In this document: piece by piece, positions 47,220-56,225 of the stretch
Numbering within the stretch: position 1 is the first letter of the stretch
How the letters are laid out: every line of letters begins with the position of its first letter
NCBI RefSeq assembly: GCF_003008515.1
Contig: NZ_CP027668.1
Span: 2,782,001-2,846,000, forward strand
Length of the DNA stretch: 64,000 bases
Source: Phreatobacter cathodiphilus
GTDB taxonomy: Bacteria > Pseudomonadota > Alphaproteobacteria > Rhizobiales > Phreatobacteraceae
Reading direction: 5' to 3'
Program-made: the position numbers and the translations under genes
The notes under the pieces: model-generated
What the model was told of the DNA's origin: nothing
Seen by the model: the letters and a program-made list of their open reading frames with translations, nothing else
Database searches by the model: none

Positions 47220-49016
47220 GTGAGCATGTTCACCACCCGCCCGGAAATCGACGGCACATTCGGCGTCGCCACCACCACCCACTGGCTCGCCACGGCGGTG
47301 GCCATGGGCATCCTCGAGCGCGGCGGCAACGCCTTCGACGCCGGCTGCGCGGCGGCCTTCACGCTGCAGATCGTCGAGCCGCACCTGAACGGACCGGGCG
47401 GTGACGTGCCCGTGATCCTCTACGATGCGCGGAAGGAGGCGGTGGAGGTCATCTGCGGCCAGGGCCCGGCACCCGCCGGCGCCACCATCGCGCACTACCG
47501 CTCGCTGGGGCTCGACCTCGTGCCCGGCACCGGTCTCCTCGCCACCTGCATTCCCGGCGCCTTCGACACGTGGATGCTGATGCTGCGCGACTACGGCACC
47601 ATGCGCCCGCGCGACGTGCTGGAAGCTGCCATCTTCTACGCCCGCCACGGCTATCCGCTCGTCGAACGCATCCCCGCCACCATCCGCACGGTGGAAAACC
47701 TCTTCCGCGAGCATTGGCCGACCTCGGCCGCCGTCTATCTGCCGGGCGGCAGCGTGCCGAAGCCCGGCGACCTCTTCACCAACGTGACGCTGGCCGACAC
47801 CTACGAGCGCGTCCTGAAGGAGTGCGAGGGCGGCACCCGCGAGGACGAGATCGCCCGCGCCCGCTTCGTCTGGAGCCAGGGCTTCGTCGCCGAGGCCATC
47901 GACCGCTACTGCCGCACCGAGGAGGTCTTCGACGTCACGGGACAGCGCAACAAGGGCGTCCTCACGGGTCAGGACATGGCGGGCTGGAAGGCCTCCGTGG
48001 AAGCGCCGATCCACTACGACTACGGCCGCTACCGCGTCTTCAAGCCCTCGACCTGGAGCCAGGGCCTCGCCTGCCTGCAGCAGCTCGCGCTCGTGAACGG
48101 CATGGGCCTCGACGCCATGCCGGTGACCGGGCCCGATTTCGTCCATGTCGTCACCGAGGCCGCCAAGCTCGCCTTCGCCGACCGCGAGGCCTTCTACGGC
48201 GATCCCGCCTTCGTCGACGTGCCGATCGAGACCCTGCTCTCCGACGCCTACAATGCCGAGCGCCGCAAGCTGATCGGCGAGACCGCATCCCTCGACCTCA
48301 GGCCCGGCACCATCGAGGGCGCCGGCGGCAAGGTCGACGCCCGCGTCTCCTCCGGCAAGCGGGTGGCGGTGGGCGCCACCGGGGCCGGCGAGCCGACCGT
48401 CGGCGACATCGAGACGGAGGCGAACGGCGTCACCCGCGGCGACACCGTCCATTTCGACATCATCGACCGCTGGGGCAACATGGTCTCCTCCACCCCCTCC
48501 GGCGGCTGGCTGCAATCCTCGCCCATCATCCCCGACCTCGGCTTCTGCCTCGGTTCGCGCGCCCAGATGTTCTGGCTCGACGAGAGCCACCCCGCGGCCC
48601 TCCAGCCGGGCAAGCGGCCGCGCTCCACCCTCACCCCCACCCTCGCCTATCGCGACGGCGCGCCCTACCTCGCCTGGGGTTCGCCCGGCGGCGACCAGCA
48701 GGACCAGTGGATCCCGCAGATGTTCCTGCGCCACGTCCATGCCGGCATGAACCTGCAGGAGGCGATCGACGCCCCCGCCTGGCACACCGAACACTTCCCC
48801 GGCTCCTTCTGGCCGCGCACCTCGCGCCCCGGCGTCATCGTCGTCGAGAGCCGCTTCCCGCAGGCGACCATCGACGAGCTCCGCCGCCGCGGCCACGAGG
48901 TGGAGATCGGCGGCGCCTGGTCGGAGGGCCGTCTCACCGCCGCGCGCAAGGAAGGCCATCGCCTGAAGGCCGCCGCCAATCCGCGCGGCATGCAGGCCTA
49001 TGCAGGCGGACGATGA
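47220..49016 (+). CDS. Gamma-glutamyltransferase-family Ntn hydrolase
   Basis: The 598-residue protein belongs to the gamma-glutamyltransferase/cephalosporin-acylase family, which self-cleaves at a threonine. The likely nucleophile is T409 in GDTVHFDIIDRWGNMVS, the counterpart of the TTHF motif. Downstream, PGKRPRSTLTPTLAYRDG and GSPGGDQQDQWIP are family-typical, whereas the usual GTGxxLNNxM segment is replaced by LGSRAQMFWLDESHP. No signal peptide is seen, so it should be cytoplasmic, unlike classical periplasmic enzymes. The start is GTG 47220 with AAGGA upstream; ATG 47226 is an alternative. It is followed 24 nt later by a DUF1028 gene. Confidence 0.9.
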   Translation: MSMFTTRPEIDGTFGVATTTHWLATAVAMGILERGGNAFDAGCAAAFTLQIVEPHLNGPGGDVPVILYDARKEAVEVICGQGPAPAGATIAHYRSLGLDLVPGTGLLATCIPGAFDTWMLMLRDYGTMRPRDVLEAAIFYARHGYPLVERIPATIRTVENLFREHWPTSAAVYLPGGSVPKPGDLFTNVTLADTYERVLKECEGGTREDEIARARFVWSQGFVAEAIDRYCRTEEVFDVTGQRNKGVLTGQDMAGWKASVEAPIHYDYGRYRVFKPSTWSQGLACLQQLALVNGMGLDAMPVTGPDFVHVVTEAAKLAFADREAFYGDPAFVDVPIETLLSDAYNAERRKLIGETASLDLRPGTIEGAGGKVDARVSSGKRVAVGATGAGEPTVGDIETEANGVTRGDTVHFDIIDRWGNMVSSTPSGGWLQSSPIIPDLGFCLGSRAQMFWLDESHPAALQPGKRPRSTLTPTLAYRDGAPYLAWGSPGGDQQDQWIPQMFLRHVHAGMNLQEAIDAPAWHTEHFPGSFWPRTSRPGVIVVESRFPQATIDELRRRGHEVEIGGAWSEGRLTAARKEGHRLKAAANPRGMQAYAGGR

Positions 49017-49040
49017 GGATCGCGGCATGAGGAAACCGGC

Positions 49041-49760
49041 ATGACCTGGTCGATCATCGCGAGGGACGAGACCACCGGCGCCAAGGGCATTGCCGTTGCG
49101 ACGCGCGCCTTCGCGGTCGGCTCCATCGTTCCCCATGTCGATTCCGACCACGGTGCCGTCGCCACCCAGGCCCTCGCCAACATCACCTACGGCCCGCGCG
49201 GCCTCAGACTGCTGCGCGAGGGACTGCCGGCGGAGGAGGTGCTGCGCGTGTTGCTCGCCTCCGACGGCGGCGCCAGCCAGCGTCAGGTCCACATCATGGA
49301 CGGCGCCGGCCGCTTCGCCGCCCATACGGGTGCCGACTGCATCGGCTGGTGCGGCCACGCCATTCACGACGGCTTCTCGGTCGCCGGCAACATGCTGGCC
49401 GGCCCCGAGGTCATCGCCGAGACGGCGCGCACCTTTCGCGACAACGCCGCGCTGCCCTTTCCGCGCCGGCTGATCGCCGCCATGCAGGCGGGCGAGGCCG
49501 CAGGCGGCGACAAGCGCGGCAAGCAGTCGGCCGCGCTGCTGATCCACACGACGGAGGACTATCCGTATCTGTCGCTGCGCGTCGACGACCACGCCGAGCC
49601 GCTGGCGGAGCTCGATCGCCTCGAGCAGGTCTGGCGCCAGCGCGCCATGCACTTCAACGCCATGCTGGCGACCCGCCGCGATCTCACCGGCACCATCGAC
49701 CGCGACGTCATCAACGCCACCATCGAGGCGGCCCTCGCCCGCGAGGCGGGCAACGGCTGA
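49041..49760 (+). CDS. DUF1028 protein, predicted Ntn-hydrolase-like
   Basis: The 239-residue protein is a DUF1028 member; these start MTxSIxARD and resemble Ntn hydrolases in fold, with unknown activity. Matching features are MTWSIIARDETTGAKGIAVAT, GAVATQALANITYGPRGL and AHTGADCIGWCGHAIHDGFSVAGNML. No signal peptide. DUF1028 genes frequently sit beside peptide transporters and gamma-glutamyltransferase-like genes, as here. It could act with the gamma-glutamyltransferase relative on the same amide or peptide substrate. Confidence 0.88.
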   Translation: MTWSIIARDETTGAKGIAVATRAFAVGSIVPHVDSDHGAVATQALANITYGPRGLRLLREGLPAEEVLRVLLASDGGASQRQVHIMDGAGRFAAHTGADCIGWCGHAIHDGFSVAGNMLAGPEVIAETARTFRDNAALPFPRRLIAAMQAGEAAGGDKRGKQSAALLIHTTEDYPYLSLRVDDHAEPLAELDRLEQVWRQRAMHFNAMLATRRDLTGTIDRDVINATIEAALAREAGNG

Positions 49761-49824
49761 CCCTTTCGCTTCCACCCCCGTACAAGAGCGCGTCACGCGC
49801 CGACATCACCAGAGGACAGGACCC

Positions 49825-51357
49825 ATGACGACCTTGAGACAGACCCTCGCCTGGACGGCCAGTGCCTTCCTCCTCGCCGCCTCCATCTCCGGCGCGGCGG
49901 CCCAGCAATCGGTGCTGCGCATCGGCCTCGCCGAGGATCCGGACGTGCTCGACCCGACGCGCGCCCGCACCTATGTCGGCCGTATCGTTTTCGCCTCCAT
50001 CTGCGACAAGCTCTTCGACATCGACGACAAGCTCGCCATCGTCCCGCAGCTGGCGCTCTCGCACGAGACCTCCGCCGACGGCAAGACGGTCACCATCAAG
50101 CTCCGCCCGGGCGTCAAGTTCCACGACGGCGAGGCCATGGACGCCGAGGCGGTGAAGTTCTCGCTCGAGCGCCACATGACCATGCAGGGCTCGTTCCGCC
50201 GGCCGGAACTCTCCGCCATCGACAAGGTCGAGGTGGTCGATCCCCTCACCGTCCGGCTCCTCCTGAAGCAGCCCTTCTCGCCGCTGCTCTCCCAGCTCAC
50301 CGACCGTGCCGGCATGATGGTCAGCCCCAAGGCCGCCCGCGAGCTCGGCGAGCGCTTCGGCTCGGCCCCGGTCTGCGCCGGCCCCTACAGGTTCGTCGAG
50401 CGCGTCCAGCAGGACCGCATCGTCGTCGAGCGCTTTGCCGACTACTGGAACAAGGACCAGGTCACCATCGGCCGCATCGAATACCGCCCGATCACCGACG
50501 CCACGGTGCGCCTCGCCAATCTGCGGTCGGGCCAGCTCGACCTGATCGAGCGGGCGCTCGCCACCGACATCCCGCAGATCCGCGCCAACGCGCAGCTCCG
50601 CATGGCGGCCGGCGTCGACCTCGGCTACCAGGGCGTCACCCTCAACATCGCCAAGTCGGACGCCGGCAAGCAGGGCTTCGGCCGTGACCCGCGCATCATC
50701 CAGGCCTTCTCGCTGGCCATCGATCGGCAGGCGCTGAACCAGGTGGTGTTCAACGGCGCCGCCATGCCGGGCAACCAGTGGATCAACCCGCAGAACCCCT
50801 ATTACCAGTCCCGTTTCCCCGTGCCCCAGCGCGACGTCGCCAAGGCCCGCCAGTTGATGCAGGCCGCCGGCGTCACCGGCCCGCTCAGCATCGACTTCAT
50901 GGTGCCTAACAATCCGGAGGTGCGGCAGATCGCCGAGGTGCTGCAGGCCATGACGGCCGAGGTCGGCTTCGACCTGAAGATCCGCGTCACCGAGTTCGCC
51001 ACCTCGCTGCAGGAGGCCGAGCAGGGCCGCTATCAGGCCTATATGCTGAACTGGTCGGGCCGTACCGATCCGGACGGCAACCTGTTCTCCTTCCACGGCT
51101 GCCGCCAGCCGCTGAACTATTCGGGTTACTGCAATCCCGCCGCCGACGCCCTGCTTGCCGAGGCGCGCACCAAGACCGACCCGGCCGAGCGCAAGGCGAT
51201 CTACGAGAAGCTGACCGAAATCCTCATCAACGAGGGCGGCATCGTCTATCTCTACCATCGCCCCGTGGTCATCGTGCATTCCGCCCGTCTCGAAGGCTTC
51301 CGCGCCTTCCCGGACGGCCTGGTGCGCGTCGTCGGCCTCAAGTTCCGCGGCAACTGA
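49825..51357 (+). CDS. Peptide-type ABC transporter substrate-binding protein (SBP family 5)
   Basis: The 510-residue periplasmic protein begins with a Sec signal peptide (MTTLRQTLAWTASAFLLAAS, cleavage near AAAQQ). The family 5 blocks VTIKLRPGVKFHDGEAMDAEAV and the DPDGNLFSFHGCRQPLNYSGYCNP region near residue 410 are present. It follows DUF1028 by 64 nt and leads the permease pair by 9 nt. The gene order suggests that it captures the compound processed by the enzymes upstream, possibly a gamma-glutamyl compound or glutathione-like peptide. Confidence 0.93.
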   Translation: MTTLRQTLAWTASAFLLAASISGAAAQQSVLRIGLAEDPDVLDPTRARTYVGRIVFASICDKLFDIDDKLAIVPQLALSHETSADGKTVTIKLRPGVKFHDGEAMDAEAVKFSLERHMTMQGSFRRPELSAIDKVEVVDPLTVRLLLKQPFSPLLSQLTDRAGMMVSPKAARELGERFGSAPVCAGPYRFVERVQQDRIVVERFADYWNKDQVTIGRIEYRPITDATVRLANLRSGQLDLIERALATDIPQIRANAQLRMAAGVDLGYQGVTLNIAKSDAGKQGFGRDPRIIQAFSLAIDRQALNQVVFNGAAMPGNQWINPQNPYYQSRFPVPQRDVAKARQLMQAAGVTGPLSIDFMVPNNPEVRQIAEVLQAMTAEVGFDLKIRVTEFATSLQEAEQGRYQAYMLNWSGRTDPDGNLFSFHGCRQPLNYSGYCNPAADALLAEARTKTDPAERKAIYEKLTEILINEGGIVYLYHRPVVIVHSARLEGFRAFPDGLVRVVGLKFRGN

Positions 51358-51366
51358 CGGCCGGCC

Positions 51367-52308
51367 ATGTTCACGCTCATCACCAAGCGGCTCATCCAGC
51401 TCATCCCGACCATCTTCTTCGTGTCGGTGCTGATCTTCCTCCTGCAGCAATTGCTGCCGGGGGACCCCGCGCTCGTCATGGCGGGCGAGGAGAAGGACCC
51501 GGAGGTGATCGAGCAGATCCGCAAACGCTACCGGCTCGACCAGCCGCTGCCGATCCAGTACCTCGCCTGGATCGGCGGCGTCTTCCGCGGCGACCTCGGC
51601 GAGAGCATGCGCCTCTCCGAGCCGGTATCGACCCTCGTCGCCCAGAAGCTGCCCGTCACCGTGCAGCTCGCCGTCATGGCGATGATCTTCACTCTCGGCA
51701 TCGGCATTCCCGCCGGCATCATCTCGGCGGTGAAGAAGGACACGGCCTGGGACTATGTGGTGAACGTCGTCGCCCTCTGGGGCATCTCGACGCCGAACTT
51801 CTGGCTCGGGATCATGCTGATCTTCCTGTTCTCCGTGCAGCTCGGCTGGCTGCCGGCCTCGGGCTACGTCTCGCCCTTCGAGGATTTCCGGGCGTCCATG
51901 GCGGCGACCATCATGCCGGCCTTCGTGCTCGGCAATTCCTTTGCCGGCGTCATCATGCGCCACACCCGCGCCGCGATGCTGCAGGTGATGGAGAGCGACT
52001 ATGTGCGCACCGCCCGCGCCAAGGGGCTGGACGAGCGCACGGTCATTCTCAAGCACGGCCTGCGCAACGCGCTGACCCCCGTCATCACGCTGGGCGCGCT
52101 GGAATTCGGCACGCTGCTCTCCGGCGCCGTTCTGACCGAGCAGATCTTCTCCATCCCCGGCTTCGGCAAGCTCATCGTCGATGCCGTGTTCAACCGCGAC
52201 TATGCCGTGGTGCAGGGCGTCGTGCTGGTGACGGCCACGACCTACATCGTGCTGAACCTGCTGGCCGACATCGGCTACATCCTCGCCAATCCGCGCCTGA
52301 GGACCTGA
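51367..52308 (+). CDS. Peptide-type ABC transporter permease, DppB/GsiC family
   Basis: The 313-residue inner-membrane permease has the canonical start (MFTLITKRLIQLIPTIFFVSVL), the EAA-like loop TARAKGLDERTVILKHGLRNAL, and GAVLTEQIFSIPGFGKLIVDAV. Six membrane helices are expected. It lies 9 nt after the binding-protein gene and 3 nt before the second permease. Confidence 0.95.
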   Translation: MFTLITKRLIQLIPTIFFVSVLIFLLQQLLPGDPALVMAGEEKDPEVIEQIRKRYRLDQPLPIQYLAWIGGVFRGDLGESMRLSEPVSTLVAQKLPVTVQLAVMAMIFTLGIGIPAGIISAVKKDTAWDYVVNVVALWGISTPNFWLGIMLIFLFSVQLGWLPASGYVSPFEDFRASMAATIMPAFVLGNSFAGVIMRHTRAAMLQVMESDYVRTARAKGLDERTVILKHGLRNALTPVITLGALEFGTLLSGAVLTEQIFSIPGFGKLIVDAVFNRDYAVVQGVVLVTATTYIVLNLLADIGYILANPRLRT

Positions 52309-52311
52309 TCC

Positions 52312-53196
52312 ATGGCCCTCACCACGACCCTTCCCGCGACGACCGTGCCCGAGACTTTCGAGAGCCCCGGCGCCCGCGCCTGGCGCCGCCTGAAGAAGCG
52401 CCGCACCGCCATGGTGGCGCTCGTCCTCCTCGTCCTGCTGTCGCTCCTCGCCGTCTTCGCCCCGCTGATCGCCACCCACGACCCGACGCAGCAGAGCTGG
52501 CGCGCCGTGCGCCAGGCGCCCTCGATGGCGCACTGGTTCGGCTCCGACGAGGTCGGCCGCGACATCTTCTCCCGAGTCGTCTACGGCACCCGCGCCTCGC
52601 TCTCGGCCGGCGTCATCTCGGTCGCCATCGCCATCCTCGCCGGCGTGCCGCTGGGGCTCCTCGCCGGCTATGCCGGCGGCTGGACGGATGCGCTGATCTC
52701 GCGCGTCACCGACGCCATGCTCGCCTGCCCCTTCCTCATCCTCGCCATCGCGCTCGCCGCCTTTCTCGGCCCCTCGCTGCAGAACGCCATGATCGCCATC
52801 GGCATCACCGCGACGCCGGTCTTCGTGCGCCTCACCCGCGGCCAGGTCCTGTCGATCAAGACGGAGGACTACGTCGAGGCGGCGCGCGCCGTCGGCAACA
52901 CGCAGGTGCGCATCGCCTGGAAGCACATCCTGCCCAATGTCATGCCGCAGCTCCTGGTGCAGGGCACGCTCACCATCGCGACCGCCATCATCGCCGAGGC
53001 CTCGCTCTCCTTCCTCGGCCTCGGCCAGCAGCCGCCGGCTCCCTCCTGGGGTTCGATGCTCAACGTCGCCCAGCGCTTCCTGTCGAATGCGCCGTGGATG
53101 GCCGTCTTCCCCGGCCTCGCCATCTTCGTGACGGTGCTGAGCTTCAACCTGCTCGGCGACGGCCTGAGGGATGCACTCGACCCCAAGGCGAAGTGA
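52312..53196 (+). CDS. Peptide-type ABC transporter permease, DppC/GsiD family
   Basis: The 294-residue permease has the basic N-terminal WRRLKKRRTAMVALVLLVLL stretch, FGSDEVGRDIFSRVVYGTRASL, the loop EAARAVGNTQVRIAWKHILPNVM and SFLGLGQQPPAPSWG. It closes the eight-gene run. No ATP-binding subunit is encoded next to it, as in the other peptide-type system of this window. Confidence 0.95.
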   Translation: MALTTTLPATTVPETFESPGARAWRRLKKRRTAMVALVLLVLLSLLAVFAPLIATHDPTQQSWRAVRQAPSMAHWFGSDEVGRDIFSRVVYGTRASLSAGVISVAIAILAGVPLGLLAGYAGGWTDALISRVTDAMLACPFLILAIALAAFLGPSLQNAMIAIGITATPVFVRLTRGQVLSIKTEDYVEAARAVGNTQVRIAWKHILPNVMPQLLVQGTLTIATAIIAEASLSFLGLGQQPPAPSWGSMLNVAQRFLSNAPWMAVFPGLAIFVTVLSFNLLGDGLRDALDPKAK

Positions 53197-53267
53197 GCGG
53201 CGCCGAAGCTCGTCGATCGAAGGGGTCGAGGGAGATCGCCGTCAGCGCCGAGCGTGAAGGGCAGCCC

Positions 53268-54032
53268 TCACCCCGGCAGGAAGGCCGTCCGCCCGCCGGT
53301 TTCCACCACCGTGGCCACCGGCGCGCCGTAGAGCGCCGCGAGCCGCTCGGGCGTCAGCACCTCGCCGACCGGCCCCTCCGCCATCACCCCGCCGTCCCGC
53401 AGCAACGCCACGCGGTCGGCATGGCCGAGCGCCTGGTTCGGGTCGTGGGTGGTGAAGAGCACGCCGAGCCCGTCGGCCGCCAGTTGGCGGATCTGGCGCA
53501 TCACCTTGCCCTGGTTGCCGAAGTCGAGGCTCGCCGTCGGCTCGTCGAGGACGATGAAGCGAGGCTCCTGTGCCAAGGCGCGCGCCACCAGCACGAGCTG
53601 GCGCTCCCCGCCCGAGATCATCGTCACCGGCCGGTCCGAAAGATGGGCGATGCCCAGGCGCTCCAGCATCGCTGCCGCCACGGCGCGATCCCTCGCCCCC
53701 GGCCGGGCGAAGAGCCCGCCATGGGCGGTACGCCCCATCAGCACCAGGTCGAAGGCGGTGAAGGCAAAGGTGCCGTGGTGGCTCTGCGGCACATAGGCGA
53801 CGAGCCGGGCCCGCTCGGTGATCGTGAACTCCGCCAGCGGCCGGCCGTCGAGGCTGACCGTCCCGTCCTGGGGCGGCAGCAGGCCGAGCATCGTCTTCAG
53901 GAGCGTCGTCTTGCCGCCGCCGTTGGGCCCGAGCAGGGCGAGCACCTCGCCCGCCGCGATCGCCAGCGTGACGCCCCGGCCCACCGGATGGCCGCGATAG
54001 CCGAAGGCGAGATCGGCGGCGGCGAGCGTCAC
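53268..54032 (-). CDS. Iron-siderophore/cobalamin-type ABC transporter ATPase (FecE/BtuD family)
   Basis: The 254-residue ATPase has Walker A LLGPNGGGKTTLLK, the signature ISGGERQLVLVARALAQ, Walker B FIVLDEPTASLD and a terminal switch FTTHDPNQAL. AYVPQSHHGTFAFTAFDLVLMG is typical of metal-chelate importers. Its start overlaps the permease stop by 4 nt. Substrate could be a siderophore, cobalamin, heme or molybdate-type ligand. Confidence 0.92.
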   Translation of the reverse strand: MTLAAADLAFGYRGHPVGRGVTLAIAAGEVLALLGPNGGGKTTLLKTMLGLLPPQDGTVSLDGRPLAEFTITERARLVAYVPQSHHGTFAFTAFDLVLMGRTAHGGLFARPGARDRAVAAAMLERLGIAHLSDRPVTMISGGERQLVLVARALAQEPRFIVLDEPTASLDFGNQGKVMRQIRQLAADGLGVLFTTHDPNQALGHADRVALLRDGGVMAEGPVGEVLTPERLAALYGAPVATVVETGGRTAFLPG

Positions 54033-55045
54033 GACCAGCCTCCGCGTGACGAGGCCAGAAGCCAGATGAAGAACGGTGTGCCGATGACGGCGGTGAGGAT
54101 GCCGAGCGGCACCTCGACCGGACCCAGCGTGCGCGCCAGCGTGTCGATAAGCAGGAGATAGCCGCCGCCGAGCAGGGCCGAGGCCGGGATCAGCCGGCCG
54201 AAATCCGGGCCGACGAGAAAGCGCGCGAGATGTGGCACCACGAGCCCGACCCAGCCGATGATGCCGGCGGCCGCGACGCTCGCCGCGGTGGTCAAGGTCC
54301 CGGCGGCGATGATGGCGACCCGCAGGAGGCCGGTCGGCAGGCCGAGGGCGCGGGCCTCCTCCTCGGGCAGCGACAGGGCGTTCATCCGCCAGCGCAGCGC
54401 TATCAGCACGAGGGCGCCGAGCACGACCGGCGCGATCAGCGGCACCAGATCGGCCGGGCTCGTGGCCGAGAGGGAGCCGAGCAGCCAGAAGGTCATGGCC
54501 GGAAGCTGGTTGTAGGGGTCGGCGAGAACCTTGACGAGGCCGACCCCGGCGCCGAGCAGCGAGCCCAGCACGACGCCGGTGAGCACCAGCGTCAGGATCG
54601 GATCGCCGGACCGGATCGTCGAGCCCACCGCATAGACCGCCGCCACGGCGAGGAGGCCGCCGGCGAAGGCCGCCGCCTGGATGCCGAAAATGCCGAACGA
54701 CAGGAGGATGGCGAGGACGGCGCCAAGGGCCGCGCCCGACGATGCGCCGAGGATGTCGGGCGAGACCAGCGGATTGCGGAACAGGCCCTGGAAGGCGGCC
54801 CCCGCCACCGCCAGTGCCGCGCCGCAGGCGAGCGCCGCCAGCACCCTCGGGCCGCGAATCTGGAAGACGACGGCTTCGACCGCCGGAGACAGGCCCGAGG
54901 GCACGCCCGTCGCCCGCGACCAGAGGGCGACGACGATGTCGGCGAGGCTGACCGGGAAACGGCCGACGGCGAAGGCGACGACGATCCCGAGGACGAGGAC
55001 CGAGGCGGCCACCGCGCCACCGCCGAGGGATCTGAGGGGCTGCAT
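54029..55045 (-). CDS. Iron-siderophore/cobalamin-type ABC transporter permease (FecCD/BtuC family)
   Basis: The 338-residue permease has the FecCD blocks GPRVLAALACGAALAVAGAAFQGLFRNPLVSPDILGASSGA and GIIGWVGLVVPHLARFLVGPDF. About nine to ten membrane helices are expected. It starts 1 nt after the binding-protein stop, in a tightly packed three-gene operon. Confidence 0.95.
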   Translation of the reverse strand: MQPLRSLGGGAVAASVLVLGIVVAFAVGRFPVSLADIVVALWSRATGVPSGLSPAVEAVVFQIRGPRVLAALACGAALAVAGAAFQGLFRNPLVSPDILGASSGAALGAVLAILLSFGIFGIQAAAFAGGLLAVAAVYAVGSTIRSGDPILTLVLTGVVLGSLLGAGVGLVKVLADPYNQLPAMTFWLLGSLSATSPADLVPLIAPVVLGALVLIALRWRMNALSLPEEEARALGLPTGLLRVAIIAAGTLTTAASVAAAGIIGWVGLVVPHLARFLVGPDFGRLIPASALLGGGYLLLIDTLARTLGPVEVPLGILTAVIGTPFFIWLLASSRGGWS

Positions 55046-55046
55046 G

Positions 55047-56084
55047 TCAGTCGCGGCCCTTGAGGACGCGGTCGATCTGCGCGTCGCCCGGGGTCACATG
55101 GTAGAACAGCGTGTAGAAATCGCGCGTCAGCGCGCGGATGTCCTCCGGGACGAGCGCCGGATAGAGGATCTTCGCGAGCCACCACAGCCCCGCCATGCGG
55201 TTCACCGATGGCGGGAAGTCGACCCAGCCGAAGGGCAGTTTCGGCGACAGGTGGACCCGCCCGTCGGCGACCGCCTTCACCCCCCGCCAGGCAGGGTCGG
55301 AGCGCACGTTCGCGGCGAAGGTCTGGTCGATGGTGACGATCACCTCCGGGTTCCAGGCCAGCACCTGTTCCAGCGAGACCTGCGCGAGGCCGCCGCCGAC
55401 GCCGTCGCGGGCGACGTTGACCGCGCCGAGGAACTCCACCGTCTCGACGTTGATGGACCCGGCGAGGCCGGTCTCCAGACCGCGCGGCCCGCGCGCGTAA
55501 TAGACCCGCGGCCGCCGCTCCGCCGGAACGCCGTCGATCCGGGAGAGGAGCGTCTTCATCGTCTCGTCGCACCAGGTGGCGAGGTGCCGGGACCTCTCAT
55601 CCCGCCCCGTGAGCTGGCCGAGGGTGACGAGGCTGCCGGCCGTCGCCTCGAACCGTCCGTCCAACAGGGCATAGGGGATGCCCGTCTGGCCCTGAACGCG
55701 GTCGGCGAGTTCGGCGAAGGTGCGCCGCACCGAGCCTGAATCGACGATGAGATCCGGCTTCAGCGCCAGCACGAGTTCGAGATTGGCCGTGTTGCCGCGC
55801 CCCGTGATGCGGCCGACCTCCGGCCTGGAGCCGACCTCGGGCAGCAGGAACTCCCGCTCCTCCGGCCGGTTCGCCCGCGGCCAGCCGATGAGCAGGTCCG
55901 GAGCGAGTGTGTAGAGGAGGATCGCCGCCGGCGGTCCCGCGGGAAAGACGCGCGCCACGCGCGCCGGGATCGGCACCTGCCGGCCTGCGCCGTCGACGAC
56001 GAAGGGCGTCCGGCCGAGCGCCGGGGCGGCGAGGCCCGCCGCCAGCGTTCCCAGGGCCAGCCGCCTGTCGATCCCGCGCGCCAT
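55047..56084 (-). CDS. Metal-chelate ABC transporter substrate-binding protein (TroA/FecB-like)
   Basis: The 345-residue periplasmic protein has a short signal peptide (MARGIDRRLALGTLAAGLAAPALG) and a helical-backbone binding fold: FVVDGAGRQVPIPARVARVFPAG at the N-terminus, NLELVLALKPDLIVDSGSV and GLWWLAKILYPALVPEDIRALTRDFY near the C-terminus. It feeds FecCD and FecE. The ATG at 56084 is 2 nt after the stop of an 18-codon leader ORF. The ligand is unknown; the lobe sequence looks closest to iron-complex or other metal binders. Confidence 0.9.
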   Translation of the reverse strand: MARGIDRRLALGTLAAGLAAPALGRTPFVVDGAGRQVPIPARVARVFPAGPPAAILLYTLAPDLLIGWPRANRPEEREFLLPEVGSRPEVGRITGRGNTANLELVLALKPDLIVDSGSVRRTFAELADRVQGQTGIPYALLDGRFEATAGSLVTLGQLTGRDERSRHLATWCDETMKTLLSRIDGVPAERRPRVYYARGPRGLETGLAGSINVETVEFLGAVNVARDGVGGGLAQVSLEQVLAWNPEVIVTIDQTFAANVRSDPAWRGVKAVADGRVHLSPKLPFGWVDFPPSVNRMAGLWWLAKILYPALVPEDIRALTRDFYTLFYHVTPGDAQIDRVLKGRD

Positions 56085-56086
56085 GG

Positions 56087-56143
56087 TCAGCCCCTGATCG
56101 GCGCCGCATCGGGCAGAGGCATCCTGCGGGCACCGACCTTCAT
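56087..56143 (-). CDS. 18-residue leader ORF coupled to the metal-chelate binding protein
   Basis: A short ORF (MKVGARRMPLPDAAPIRG) starts at ATG 56143 behind a strong AAGGAG site with 7-nt spacing, which is better than the site in front of the binding-protein gene. It ends 2 nt before that gene's ATG. It has no Cys or His, so it is not an obvious metal ligand. It may be a translational coupler or attenuating leader; a small functional peptide is also possible. No family is recognised. Confidence 0.55.
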   Translation of the reverse strand: MKVGARRMPLPDAAPIRG

Positions 56144-56225
56144 GCCGCGTCTCCTTCGGTGTAGACGTCGGGCGACCATGCCCCGCCGCCGTCACCGCGT
56201 CGAGGGCCAGCAGGACGCACCGGCC

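Noticed and set aside
49711..52926. 1071-codon minus-strand open frame opposite the peptide transporter genes
   Set aside because: No recognisable domain and a composition typical of antisense frames; plus-strand binding protein and permeases are unambiguous.
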